A DNA stretch of 64,000 nt from Nocardia neocaledoniensis (lineage in GTDB: Bacteria > Actinomycetota > Actinomycetes > Mycobacteriales > Mycobacteriaceae). Made by a program: the position numbers and the translations under genes. Positions 16,577 to 24,614 of the stretch are shown here, piece after piece (within the stretch, counting starts at the first letter, position 1; every line of letters starts with the position of its first letter). The stretch lies in contig NZ_JARWOJ010000330.1 in the NCBI RefSeq assembly GCF_029868625.1, positions 35,288 through 99,287 of the forward strand, in the 5' to 3' direction. The notes under the pieces are model-generated. The model was not told where the DNA came from, searched no databases, and worked only from the letters and a program-made list of their open reading frames with translations.

Positions 16577-17500
16577 TTAGCATTTCACCCCTTCTGTGAG
16601 ATGTCGTATCCGCGCGATCGTGTCTGCCGCGTCGGGAGGTCGTGATGCGAAAACCGCTAGCAGATCGGCTATTTGCAGATATCGGTTGATGTCTCCGATG
16701 TCCTCGAGGTACAGCGTGCTGGTCGGCTGCGATACGCAAACGATGTCGGGCAGATGACCGTCGACGAAACGCAGGTAGACAAACGCGCCGCCTGCCCGTG
16801 TCGGCCCGAAAGACTCATCGCTGACGATCTGGACCGTGACCCTCGGCCGCTGACTCATCCTTGCGAGATGGTCGAGTTGTTCGCGCCAGATCGTGCCCCC
16901 GCCGATCTGGCGTCGCAGCGCGGCTTCTTCGATCAGTACCCAAAGTTGTGGCGGGTCGAGAGAATCGAGTATCTGCTGCCGCTTCAATCGGACAGCCAAC
17001 AGTCGGTCGATCTCGTCGTTGGGCCGCCCAGGATTGCTCAGTTGTAGTGCGGACCTGGCATATTCAGGTGTCTGCAGCAGTTCTGGGACCACCGCCGGGT
17101 CGTAGCACCGAATCAACTGAGCTGCGGGCTCCAGGTTGAGAAGTTCGAACCCCTTGGGGAGCGAGTCGCTGTCGCGATGCCACCAACCGGGACGGCTGCC
17201 GAGTTCGACCAACGAGAGATACTTGTCGTGCTCGCTCGCGTTATTGACGCCATAGAACCTCAGAAGTTCGACAACGCCGCTCCGGTCGAGCCGCACCATA
17301 CCTGACTCGATCCGACTGATCTTCGATCCTGACGCCCAGATCTTCTCGCCGACCTCCTGCTGGGTCAGTCCAACGTCCTTGCGGAGTTGCTGAAGCCTCA
17401 GTCCGAGCATCCGACGTAGAACTGTGGGGACGTCTCCGATGCGCTTGTCGGCCTGAGCTTCCCGTTGTGGATCGCCTTCGAGGTTGCGGTATGTGTGCAC
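16577..17500 (-). CDS. XRE-family helix-turn-helix regulator with DUF5753-type C-terminal domain
   Basis: About 307 residues. The HTH reads LRLQQLRKDVGLTQQEVGEKIWASGSKISRIESGMVRLD. It is followed by the DUF5753-like domain: RCYDPAVVPELLQTPEYARSAL, RLKRQQIL, LWVLIEEAALRR, and PRVTVQIVSDESF. This is a very common actinomycete regulator class, often linked to development or a small cognate protein. The start is uncertain: GTG 17500 is used because the conserved PTVLRRMLG lies 21 codons in, but no good ribosome site is present. The gene and its 292-base upstream gap are less GC-rich than the surroundings, consistent with later acquisition. I see no other gene in that gap, only TTGCAA and TGTGCAC-like repeats. 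Confidence 0.78.
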   Translation of the reverse strand: MHTYRNLEGDPQREAQADKRIGDVPTVLRRMLGLRLQQLRKDVGLTQQEVGEKIWASGSKISRIESGMVRLDRSGVVELLRFYGVNNASEHDKYLSLVELGSRPGWWHRDSDSLPKGFELLNLEPAAQLIRCYDPAVVPELLQTPEYARSALQLSNPGRPNDEIDRLLAVRLKRQQILDSLDPPQLWVLIEEAALRRQIGGGTIWREQLDHLARMSQRPRVTVQIVSDESFGPTRAGGAFVYLRFVDGHLPDIVCVSQPTSTLYLEDIGDINRYLQIADLLAVFASRPPDAADTIARIRHLTEGVKC

Positions 17501-17792
17501 AGGTCGAGTCTGGCACCACAGTGACGGAATGTGCGTGCAGATGTACTTGCAAATGCGCGCACGAGTTCGCAACTTCGCAGCGCGGGTGAGGGATTCGTGC
17601 GAGCTGGTCCGACGACCTCATCGACGGGTTTGCTCACGCGGCAGCCGCGCTGTCATGCCGCTGGCAACGGCGCCGCGCTCGAGACGACGGCCTGATCAGC
17701 GCGCTGGTGGCGCCGCCAGGATGCACTCTCAACGGTCGAGATCGCGAATTTCTGCATCCGTTCCCCCCGGTCTGCGCGATCGGCCGGCGCGG

Positions 17793-18869
17793 TCAGCGAC
17801 GGAGTGTCACTGTCGCGCGGAGGCCGCCCTCGGGGCGTGGCGTGAGGAGGAGGGTGCCGCCGTGTGCCCGGACGATGCTGTCGACGATCGCCAGGCCGAG
17901 GCCGACGCCTGCGTCGTGGGTCCGCACGCGCGTCGCGCCGCGCTGGAACGGCTCGACCAGGGTCGACACCATCGGCGCCGGCAGCATGGCGCCGGTGTTC
18001 TCGACGGTGAGTACCGCGGTGTCCGCGTCGATGCCGGTCGTGATCCACACGCTGCCCCGGCCCGCGAGATTGTGCACGATCGCGTTGTGCACGAGGTTCG
18101 TGGTCATCTGCAACAGCAGCGCGGGCGAGCCGAGCGCCCGGGCCTGCGGACCGGCGATCTCGACGGTGACGCCGTGGCGTTCGGCCAGCGGGAGCAGGGT
18201 TTCGGCGGCTTCCTCGGCCAGCAGCGACAGGTCGACGGGTTCGCGCGCGAAAGACCGCTGGTCGGCGCGGCTGAGGATGAGCAGGGCTTCGGTGAGGTCG
18301 ATCGCGCGGGTGTTGACGGCGGCGAGCCGGTCCAGCAGCCGGGTGATGTCGCGGTCGGGATCGTTGCGGGCCACGTCGAGCAGGGTGCGGGTGATCGCCA
18401 GCGGGGTGCGCAGCTCGTGCGAGGCGTTGGCGGCGAAGCGCTGTTCCTCGGCGACATGGGCTTGCAGCCGGGCCAGCATGTCGTCGAAGGCGTCGGCGAG
18501 TTCGCGGAATTCGTCGCCGCGCCCGGGAAGCCGGATCCGGTGCGTGAGCGACCCCGTCGCGGCCAGCCTGGTCGCGGCGGTGATCTGGGCCAGCGGGCGC
18601 AGCATCCAGCCGGCGAGGAACCAGCCGCCGACCAGCCCGACCATCAGCAGACCGGCCAGCACGGCGGCCACGAACGGGACGAAGGTCTGGATCAGGCGGG
18701 TGCGGTCGATCTCGAGCGAGCCGGTCGTGTAGATGACGCCGATGCGGGGCAGCAGCACGACATAGAAGACGAAGACGGCCGCGATCAGCATGGCCCCGAC
18801 CACCATGATCACGGCGGCATAGCTGAGCGCGAGCTTGAGCCGGACACTCGGACCGGGGGCCCTACGCAT
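17793..18869 (-). CDS. Sensor histidine kinase (VanS-like)
   Basis: 358 residues. Two membrane segments (about residues 10-35 and 63-87) flank a short external loop of roughly 25 residues. A HAMP domain follows (LRPLAQITAATRLAA to AFDDMLARL). The H-box is FAANASHELRTPLAI with the phospho-acceptor histidine near residue 153, the N-box is LVHNAIVHNL and the G-box GVGLGLAI. It phosphorylates the response regulator encoded just upstream; the two genes overlap by eight bases. The short sensor loop and the neighbouring VanY-type peptidase suggest cell-wall or glycopeptide sensing, which is an inference. Confidence 0.9.
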   Translation of the reverse strand: MRRAPGPSVRLKLALSYAAVIMVVGAMLIAAVFVFYVVLLPRIGVIYTTGSLEIDRTRLIQTFVPFVAAVLAGLLMVGLVGGWFLAGWMLRPLAQITAATRLAATGSLTHRIRLPGRGDEFRELADAFDDMLARLQAHVAEEQRFAANASHELRTPLAITRTLLDVARNDPDRDITRLLDRLAAVNTRAIDLTEALLILSRADQRSFAREPVDLSLLAEEAAETLLPLAERHGVTVEIAGPQARALGSPALLLQMTTNLVHNAIVHNLAGRGSVWITTGIDADTAVLTVENTGAMLPAPMVSTLVEPFQRGATRVRTHDAGVGLGLAIVDSIVRAHGGTLLLTPRPEGGLRATVTLRR

Positions 18870-19539
18870 GCTCGCCGTCCGGCGCGGTGATGCGGTAGCC
18901 CACGCCGGGCACCGTCGCGATGATCCACGGCTGTCCGAGCCGCTTGCGCAGCGCGGAGACGGTGATGCGGACCGCGTTGGTGAACGGGTCGGCGTTCTCG
19001 TCCCAGGCCCGCTCGAGCAGTTCCTCGGCGCTGACCACGCCCCCTTCGGCAGCCACGAGCACCTCGAGCACCGCGAACTGCTTGCGCGTCAGCGCGATGT
19101 AGCGACCGTCGCGGTAGACCTCGCGGCGGAACGCGTCGACTTTCAGGCCGGCGATCTCCCGCACCGGCGGCCGGTGGTGGCCGCGCCGCCGGTCCAGGGC
19201 GCGCAGCCGCAGGACGAGCTCGCGCAGGTCGAAGGGTTTGGTGAGATAGTCGTCGGCGCCGAGCGCGAAGCCGGACTCCTTGTCGTCGAGCCGGGCGGCG
19301 GCGGTGAGCATCAGGATCGCCGTGCCGCCGCCCGCAGCGACGATGCGCTCGGCCACCTCGTCACCGGACGGGCCGGGGATGTCGCGGTCGAGGACCGCGA
19401 TGTCGTAGCTGTTGACGCCGAGCAGTTCCAGCGCCGTGTCACCGTCGCCGGCGATATCGGCGGCGATCGCCTCCAGGCGCAGGCCATCACGGATGGCCTC
19501 GGCCATCAGGGGTTCGTCCTCGACGATCAGTACGCGCAT
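18862..19539 (-). CDS. OmpR-family response regulator (VanR-like)
   Basis: 225 residues. The receiver domain starts MRVLIVEDEPLMAEAI with the acidic pair. The phospho-acceptor is the Asp in AVLDRDIPG (about residue 51); LMLTAA supplies the conserved Thr and LTKPFDLREL the Lys. The C-terminal winged helix ends TNAVRITVSALRKRLG and TVPGVGYRI. It partners with the downstream histidine kinase (overlapping stop/start) and faces away from a VanY-type carboxypeptidase gene. A perfect inverted repeat in the 89-base divergent region is its probable binding site. Confidence 0.92.
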   Translation of the reverse strand: MRVLIVEDEPLMAEAIRDGLRLEAIAADIAGDGDTALELLGVNSYDIAVLDRDIPGPSGDEVAERIVAAGGGTAILMLTAAARLDDKESGFALGADDYLTKPFDLRELVLRLRALDRRRGHHRPPVREIAGLKVDAFRREVYRDGRYIALTRKQFAVLEVLVAAEGGVVSAEELLERAWDENADPFTNAVRITVSALRKRLGQPWIIATVPGVGYRITAPDGEHA

Positions 19540-19573
19540 AGCATCTCGATTCTTCCCGTCCGGACATATCGCC

Positions 19574-19597
19574 GGCGTATCGAAAACCGCATACGCC
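19574..19597. promoter_or_regulatory. Inverted repeat, probable VanR-like binding site
   Basis: GGCGTAT (19574-19580) and ATACGCC (19591-19597) are perfect arms with a ten-base spacer, lying between the divergent response regulator and VanY-type genes. The related TATCGCCGGCG stretch just before it may be a second half-site pair. Assignment to the response regulator is by position. Confidence 0.5.
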
Positions 19598-19628
19598 CCG
19601 GCAACGGCACAGTGCCTTGACTGAGCGT

Positions 19629-20225
19629 ATGAATACCAGCCGACCAGCACGAACCGTGCGTACCCGTCGCCGATCGTCCAGTCTGACCGCCGCCGTGCTC
19701 GTCAGCGCCGCGGCGGTCGGCGTCCTCGTCCTCCAGTCGCAGGCACCGCTGTCCTTCTCGACCGCCCGCTCGCTCGGTGAGCTCGTCGACCGCACGCCGC
19801 CCGGCACGACGGTCTACGACGATGTACCCGCCGTCACCAATCTCGACCCCGACCTCCGCGCCGCACTGCGCCGCGCGGCCCGCGACGCCGCTTCCGAGGG
19901 GGTGGAATTCGTCGTCAACAGCGGCTGGCGGTCGGCGAGTCATCAGGAGCGGCTGCTGCGCGAGGCGGTCGAGCAGTACGGCTCCTACGCGGAAGCGGCG
20001 CGCTGGGTGGCCACGCCCACCACATCGGCGCATGTATCGGGCGAGGCGGTCGACATCGGGCCGACGGCGGCCGCGGAATGGCTGTCGGCATACGGCGCGG
20101 CCTACGGCCTGTGCCAGATCTACGCCAACGAACCCTGGCACTTCGAGCTGCGCCCCGATGCCGCCGAGCAGGGATGCCCGCCGCTCTACGCCGATCCCAC
20201 GCAGGACCCGAGGATGCGGCAGTGA
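19629..20225 (+). CDS. VanY-type D,D-carboxypeptidase (peptidase M15)
   Basis: 198 residues. An N-terminal Arg-rich stretch is followed by one membrane anchor (LTAAVLVSAAAVGVLVL), so the catalytic domain lies outside the membrane. Zinc and catalytic motifs are SAHVSGEAVDIG (His and Asp ligands, about residues 136-147) and EPWHFEL (catalytic Glu and third ligand His, about 172). NSGWRSASHQE is also typical. It removes the terminal D-Ala from peptidoglycan precursors, a trait linked to glycopeptide tolerance and cell-wall maintenance. ATG 19629 is preferred over TTG 19617. It is divergent from a VanR/VanS-like pair that probably controls it, and overlaps the next gene (GTGA). No vanHAX genes are visible. 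Confidence 0.85.
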   Translation: MNTSRPARTVRTRRRSSSLTAAVLVSAAAVGVLVLQSQAPLSFSTARSLGELVDRTPPGTTVYDDVPAVTNLDPDLRAALRRAARDAASEGVEFVVNSGWRSASHQERLLREAVEQYGSYAEAARWVATPTTSAHVSGEAVDIGPTAAAEWLSAYGAAYGLCQIYANEPWHFELRPDAAEQGCPPLYADPTQDPRMRQ

Positions 20226-21544
20226 TCGGCACGGTCCGGGCGCCGGCCCCGGTCGTCGCCGCGCCGGACTGGTCGTCGCCGGCCCGGATCGCGTTCCGGT
20301 TCTGCGTCGTCTACTGCTCCCTCTACTGCCTGCTCGTCACCTACATCCCGTTCGCGCTGCTCGGACTGCTCGGCCGCTGGGTCCGCCGGTATCCGGGGCC
20401 GTGGAACACCCCGTTCACCGACCCCGTCACCGGGTGGGTGGGCCGCACGGTCTTCGGGGTCGACGCGGTGCTGCGCACCGACTCCGGCGCGGGCGATCAA
20501 CAGGCCATGTGGGTGCTGGCGTTCTGCCTGCTCGTCGTCGCCGGTGTCGCCACGGCTGCCTGGACGGCGGTGGACCGTCGCACCGCCTACCCTCGGCTGT
20601 GGGCCTGGTTCACGCTGGTGCTGCGGCTGTGCCTGGGCGCGATGATGCTGAGTTTCGGCTTCGCGAAGCTGTTCCCCACCCAGATGCCGCCGCCGAGCCT
20701 GGCCCAGCTGCTCCAGCCCTACGGAGACCTGAGCCCCGCCTCGGTGCTGTGGTTGCAGGTCGGCAGTTCGCCCGTCTACGAAATGGCGCTCGGCGCGGTG
20801 GAAGTCGTGGCCGGACTGCTGCTGTTCGTGCCACGGACCGCGGTCCTCGGGGCGGTGCTGAGCTGCGCGAGCATGGCCCAGGTCCTGCTGCTGAACATGA
20901 CCTTCGACATCCCGGAGAAGCTGCTGGCCGGGCACCTGCTGCTGTTCAGCCTGATCCTGCTCGCCCCGTACCTGCGACGGCTGGTCGAGGTGTTCGTGCT
21001 CGAGCGCGCGTGCGCACCGCTGACCGCCCCCGCTCTGTTCACCGCCGAACGGAAGAACCGGATCGCGGCATGGCTCCAGCTCGCCCTCGGGCTGTGGGTC
21101 GCCCTCGGTTGCGGCTACGACCGCGGGGTGGTGTGGCAGGAGCAATACAGTGCCCACAGCCCGAAATCGGAGCTGTACGGAATCTGGGACGTCGTGGAGT
21201 TCACCAGTGGTGGCCAGCCTCGCCCGCCACTGACCACCGACGAGAACCGCTGGCAGCGAGTGGTCTTCGATCGCCCCGGCACCGCGACCTATCAGCGAAT
21301 GAACGGGGAACTGGTCCAGGTGGGCGCCGAATTCCGGTCGACCCGTCAGCTCGAACTCACCACGGCCGACGCGCGACCGTTGGCCACCCTGTCTCCTGAA
21401 CAACCCGCCGCCGACCGGCTCCTGCTGCGTGGAACACTGAACGGCGACCAGGTGGTGATCACCCTGCAGCGCCGGGATCTCGACAGCTTCACCCTGCGTA
21501 ACCGGGGGTTCCACTGGGTACAGGATTATCCGTACTTCCGCTGA
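20222..21544 (+). CDS. DoxX-like multi-pass membrane protein with C-terminal soluble domain
   Basis: 440 residues. Around seven or eight hydrophobic segments occupy residues 20-300. The central part has a DoxX-like pattern (LVLRLCLGAMMLSFGFAKLF, later ALGAVEVVAGLLLFVPRTAV). The last 120 residues are soluble and probably form a beta-rich domain (LYGIWDVVEF, RWQRVVFDRPGTATYQRMNG, LLLRGTLNGDQVVITLQRRD). It overlaps the VanY-type gene by four bases, implying coupled expression and a cell-envelope job. The reaction is unknown; some DoxX-like proteins serve thiol or redox systems. Confidence 0.75.
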   Translation: MIGTVRAPAPVVAAPDWSSPARIAFRFCVVYCSLYCLLVTYIPFALLGLLGRWVRRYPGPWNTPFTDPVTGWVGRTVFGVDAVLRTDSGAGDQQAMWVLAFCLLVVAGVATAAWTAVDRRTAYPRLWAWFTLVLRLCLGAMMLSFGFAKLFPTQMPPPSLAQLLQPYGDLSPASVLWLQVGSSPVYEMALGAVEVVAGLLLFVPRTAVLGAVLSCASMAQVLLLNMTFDIPEKLLAGHLLLFSLILLAPYLRRLVEVFVLERACAPLTAPALFTAERKNRIAAWLQLALGLWVALGCGYDRGVVWQEQYSAHSPKSELYGIWDVVEFTSGGQPRPPLTTDENRWQRVVFDRPGTATYQRMNGELVQVGAEFRSTRQLELTTADARPLATLSPEQPAADRLLLRGTLNGDQVVITLQRRDLDSFTLRNRGFHWVQDYPYFR

Positions 21545-21683
21545 AAGAAGGAGTTTTCTCCGTCGTTATCCCCGGCGGTACCGGAACGAATCTTGTACTG
21601 TCACAACCGATCAGATGAACCGCTGCTGGTGGATGCTGTTCCGGGGCGGTGATGCTGTCCCCACCCGTGAAGGAGCGAGCACC

Positions 21684-22481
21684 ATGGCAGACGTGCAAAC
21701 ACCGATGATCCGCACCGACATCCCGCACTCGGCGCGCATCTGGAACTACTGGATGGGCGGGAAGGACCACTACGAGATCGACAAGGTCGCCGGGGACGCC
21801 GGCCTGGCCGTCGATCCCGAGATCTCCACCATGGCCGTGCAGTCGCGGCAGTTCCTCATCCGCGCGGTCGGCTACCTCTCGCGCGAGCACGGCATCCGGC
21901 AGTTCCTCGACATCGGTACCGGCCTGCCCACCATGCAGAACACCCACGAGGTCGCCCAGAGCGTCAACCCCGACGCGCGGGTGGTGTACGTGGACAACGA
22001 TCCGCTGGTGCTCACCCACGCCCGCGCCCTGCTCACCAGCACCACCCCCGAGGGCGTCACCACCTACATCGACTCCGATTTCCACGATCCCGAACAGATC
22101 GTGGCCGACGCCCGCAACGTGCTGAACTTCAACGAGCCGATCGCGGTGATGTTCATGGGTGTTCTCGGGCACGCCCGCACCTACGACGACCTGCTGCGCA
22201 TCGTCCGGACCGTGGTCGGCGCGGTGCCCTCGGGCAGCTACCTGATCATGTGGGACGGCACCGACGACAGCCAGGCCTACGTCACGCTGTGCGAGAACTA
22301 CACCGGCACCGGCGGCACCCCCTACATTCCGCGGCCGCAGGCCCAGATCCGCGCGGTCTTCGACGGGCTGGAGCTGGTGGAGCCCGGCTTCACCTCGATC
22401 ACCCAGTGGCGCGCGGAGGCGACCGAAGTCGGTTCGGTGCAACCGATCTCGGCCTACGGCGCCGTGGGCCGCAAGCCCTGA
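21684..22481 (+). CDS. SAM-dependent methyltransferase (DUF574 / Methyltransf_19 type)
   Basis: 265 residues. It shows the family start IPHSARIWNYWMGGKDHYEIDK, the SAM-binding motif FLDIGTGLPTMQNTHEVAQ, an acidic residue in VVYVDNDPLVLTHARALL and GVLGHARTYDD. This family is very abundant in Nocardia, Streptomyces and relatives, usually with unknown substrate. ATG 21684 is chosen because AAGGAG lies about nine bases upstream; the ORF could extend further but the conserved region begins here. It converges on the MFS gene with 21 bases between. Confidence 0.88.
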   Translation: MADVQTPMIRTDIPHSARIWNYWMGGKDHYEIDKVAGDAGLAVDPEISTMAVQSRQFLIRAVGYLSREHGIRQFLDIGTGLPTMQNTHEVAQSVNPDARVVYVDNDPLVLTHARALLTSTTPEGVTTYIDSDFHDPEQIVADARNVLNFNEPIAVMFMGVLGHARTYDDLLRIVRTVVGAVPSGSYLIMWDGTDDSQAYVTLCENYTGTGGTPYIPRPQAQIRAVFDGLELVEPGFTSITQWRAEATEVGSVQPISAYGAVGRKP

Positions 22482-22502
22482 TCGCACGGTCCGAAAGGCG
22501 TG

Positions 22503-23924
22503 TCACCGCACGGGTATCCGACGTTCGGTGACATCGCCTCGAGCCTCGGGCTCGCTGACCACCGCGACCGGTACCAGCACCACGCCGCATCCGGCCACGA
22601 CCAGCCACCCGGGCAACGCGGCCGTCACGAAACCGGCGGCGGTGGCGTCGGCGACGAGGCCCGCCGCCAGCGCGACACCGAACGCGGTGCCGAGTTGGCG
22701 TGCGGTGGAGGCGGTTCCCGCGGCGACACCCGCGCGTTCCGGTGGCAGGCCGCTCACCGCGGTCTGGGTGATCGGCGCGTTGGCGAAACCCACCCCGATG
22801 CCGATCAGCGCCAACGCGGTCAGCAGCAAGGCCAGGTTCATCCCGGCGGTGAGGCAGGCGAGCAGCGCACCGCCGAGCGTCAGGCACCCACCCGCCAGCA
22901 ACAGCGGGACGCGCGGCCCCGCCCTGCCGACGAGATAGCCGGAGACGGGCGCGCAGACGGTGGCGCCCACGGCCATCGGCAGGGTCGCGGCCCCCGCGGC
23001 GACAGCGGACCAACCCGTCACCCGTTGCAGAAACAGCGTGGTCATCAGCAAGGTCATGCTGAAGGCGACGAAGACGGCGACCGCGCCCACAACGGCCCCG
23101 GCGACATGGGGGACCAGGAACAGCCGAGGCTCGATCAACGGCTCGTCGCGCCGTGTCTCCACCCGAACGAGCGCCGCCGTCAGCCCGGCCACCGCCACGT
23201 AGCCGAGGATCGTGCTCGGCGCGGTCCAGCCCACCCGCGGCCCCTCGATCAGCACCGTCACCGCGATCCACAGCAGCGCCACCAACAGCAGCTGGCCCGG
23301 CACGTCGAGCCTGCGCGTCCGCGCGCCCCGCGATTCCGGGACGAAGGCGCGCACGAGCAGAATCGCCACCAGCACCAGCGGCACATTGATCCAGAACACC
23401 GCACGCCAGTCGAACAGCGCGATCAGCGCGCCGCCGCTCACCGGTCCCGCCGCCATGCTGAGCCCGAACATCGCGCCCCAGACACCGATGGCCTGGGCGC
23501 GTTCCCTCGGGTCCGGCATGGCGCTGACCACGATGGCCAACGCGACGGGCGTCATCATCGACGCGCCGACCCCCTGCCCGATCCGCGCGGCGACGAGAAA
23601 CGGCAGGGACGGTGCCGCGGCGCAGGCCAGTGACGAGACCGCGAAAACCACGAGCCCCGTACGGAATACCCGCCGTCGGCCGAACCGGTCGGCCACCGCC
23701 CCGGCGGTGATCAGCAGGCCCGCGAAGGTCACCGTGTACGCGTCGACCACCCAGGCCAGACGGTCGACGCTCGTGCCGAGACCGTGGCCGATCTCGCTCA
23801 GGCCCGCCGTCACGATCGTCGTATCCAATCCCACCAGGAACAGCGCCGAGGCGCAGATCGCCAGCACTGTCCATCGCCTGCGCGGGGACAGCGCGGGCGC
23901 CTCGGAGGTGATCGTCTCGGTCAC
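22503..23924 (-). CDS. MFS drug efflux transporter (DHA2, 14-TM type)
   Basis: 473 residues with about 14 hydrophobic segments. Markers include LDTTIVTAGLSEIG in the first helix region, GAVADRFGRRRVFRTGL (loop 2-3 signature) and PVSGGALIALFDWRAVFWINVP, the motif C area of proton-driven multidrug exporters. It would expel hydrophobic or cationic drugs. GTG 23924 is the only start just before the conserved N-terminus; its ribosome site is weak. It is divergent from an XRE-cupin regulator with a palindrome in between, so it is probably repressed by that regulator. Confidence 0.87.
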   Translation of the reverse strand: MTETITSEAPALSPRRRWTVLAICASALFLVGLDTTIVTAGLSEIGHGLGTSVDRLAWVVDAYTVTFAGLLITAGAVADRFGRRRVFRTGLVVFAVSSLACAAAPSLPFLVAARIGQGVGASMMTPVALAIVVSAMPDPRERAQAIGVWGAMFGLSMAAGPVSGGALIALFDWRAVFWINVPLVLVAILLVRAFVPESRGARTRRLDVPGQLLLVALLWIAVTVLIEGPRVGWTAPSTILGYVAVAGLTAALVRVETRRDEPLIEPRLFLVPHVAGAVVGAVAVFVAFSMTLLMTTLFLQRVTGWSAVAAGAATLPMAVGATVCAPVSGYLVGRAGPRVPLLLAGGCLTLGGALLACLTAGMNLALLLTALALIGIGVGFANAPITQTAVSGLPPERAGVAAGTASTARQLGTAFGVALAAGLVADATAAGFVTAALPGWLVVAGCGVVLVPVAVVSEPEARGDVTERRIPVR

Positions 23925-24006
23925 ACCACACCAGCCTTTCCGTTCGTCCGGCCGTGCGCCGGATGCGGTCGATGGTGCTCGGCATCGGTTCGGTGACCCC
24001 AGCGAC

Positions 24007-24023
24007 TTTGCGGAATCTGCAAA
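24007..24023. promoter_or_regulatory. 8-1-8 dyad, probable operator of the XRE-cupin regulator
   Basis: TTTGCGGA-A-TCTGCAAA, with 7 of 8 arm positions complementary, ends nine bases before the regulator ATG in the 108-base region shared with the divergent MFS gene. The position suits autorepression and control of the exporter. Confidence 0.5.
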
Positions 24024-24032
24024 CATGGACCG

Positions 24033-24608
24033 ATGGACATCGAGACGGCCGTGACCCTGGCCGCGATCGGCCCCCGGCTCCGCGCGCTACGCCGGGAGCG
24101 CGGGCTCTCGCTGACCGTCGTCGCCGCGGGCGCCGGACTGTCGGTGAGCACACTGTCGCGGTTGGAGACCGGTCATCGTCAACCGACGCTCGACCTGCTC
24201 CTGCCGCTGGCCCGCGTCTACCGGGTGTCGCTGGACCGGCTGGTCGACGCGCCTGCCACCGGCGACCCGCGCATGCACCTGCGACCACACCGCCGCGCCA
24301 ACGGTGGCGTCGTCGTCCCGCTGACCGGCTACCCGGGGCGCGTCCAGGTCTTCAAACATGTACTCGGACCGCGCGAACCGCGGCTGGTCTCGCACAGCGG
24401 ACACGCCTGGCTCTATGTTCTCGCGGGCACGCTGCGGCTGCTCCTCGGCGACGACGAGCACCTGCTCGCGCCCGGCGAGACCGCGGAGTTCGACCCCACC
24501 GTCCCGCACTGGTTCGGCCCCGTCGACGACACCCCCGTGGAGATCCTGCACCTGTTCGGCCCACACGGCGACAAGGCCGTGCCGCGAGTGACCCCGGCCG
24601 GGGAGTGA
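24033..24608 (+). CDS. XRE-family regulator with C-terminal cupin domain
   Basis: 191 residues. The HTH is LRALRRERGLSLTVVAAGAGLSVSTLSRLETGHRQPTLD (about residues 16-54). The cupin barrel follows with HSGHAWLYVLAGTLRLLLGD and LAPGETAEFDPTVPHWFGP, where the histidines could bind metal or ligand. Such proteins sense a small molecule and control the adjacent transporter or catabolic gene. It is divergent from the MFS exporter and six bases upstream of an ECF sigma factor gene, so it may sit in the same transcript as that gene. Confidence 0.87.
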   Translation: MDIETAVTLAAIGPRLRALRRERGLSLTVVAAGAGLSVSTLSRLETGHRQPTLDLLLPLARVYRVSLDRLVDAPATGDPRMHLRPHRRANGGVVVPLTGYPGRVQVFKHVLGPREPRLVSHSGHAWLYVLAGTLRLLLGDDEHLLAPGETAEFDPTVPHWFGPVDDTPVEILHLFGPHGDKAVPRVTPAGE

Positions 24609-24614
24609 CGCACG

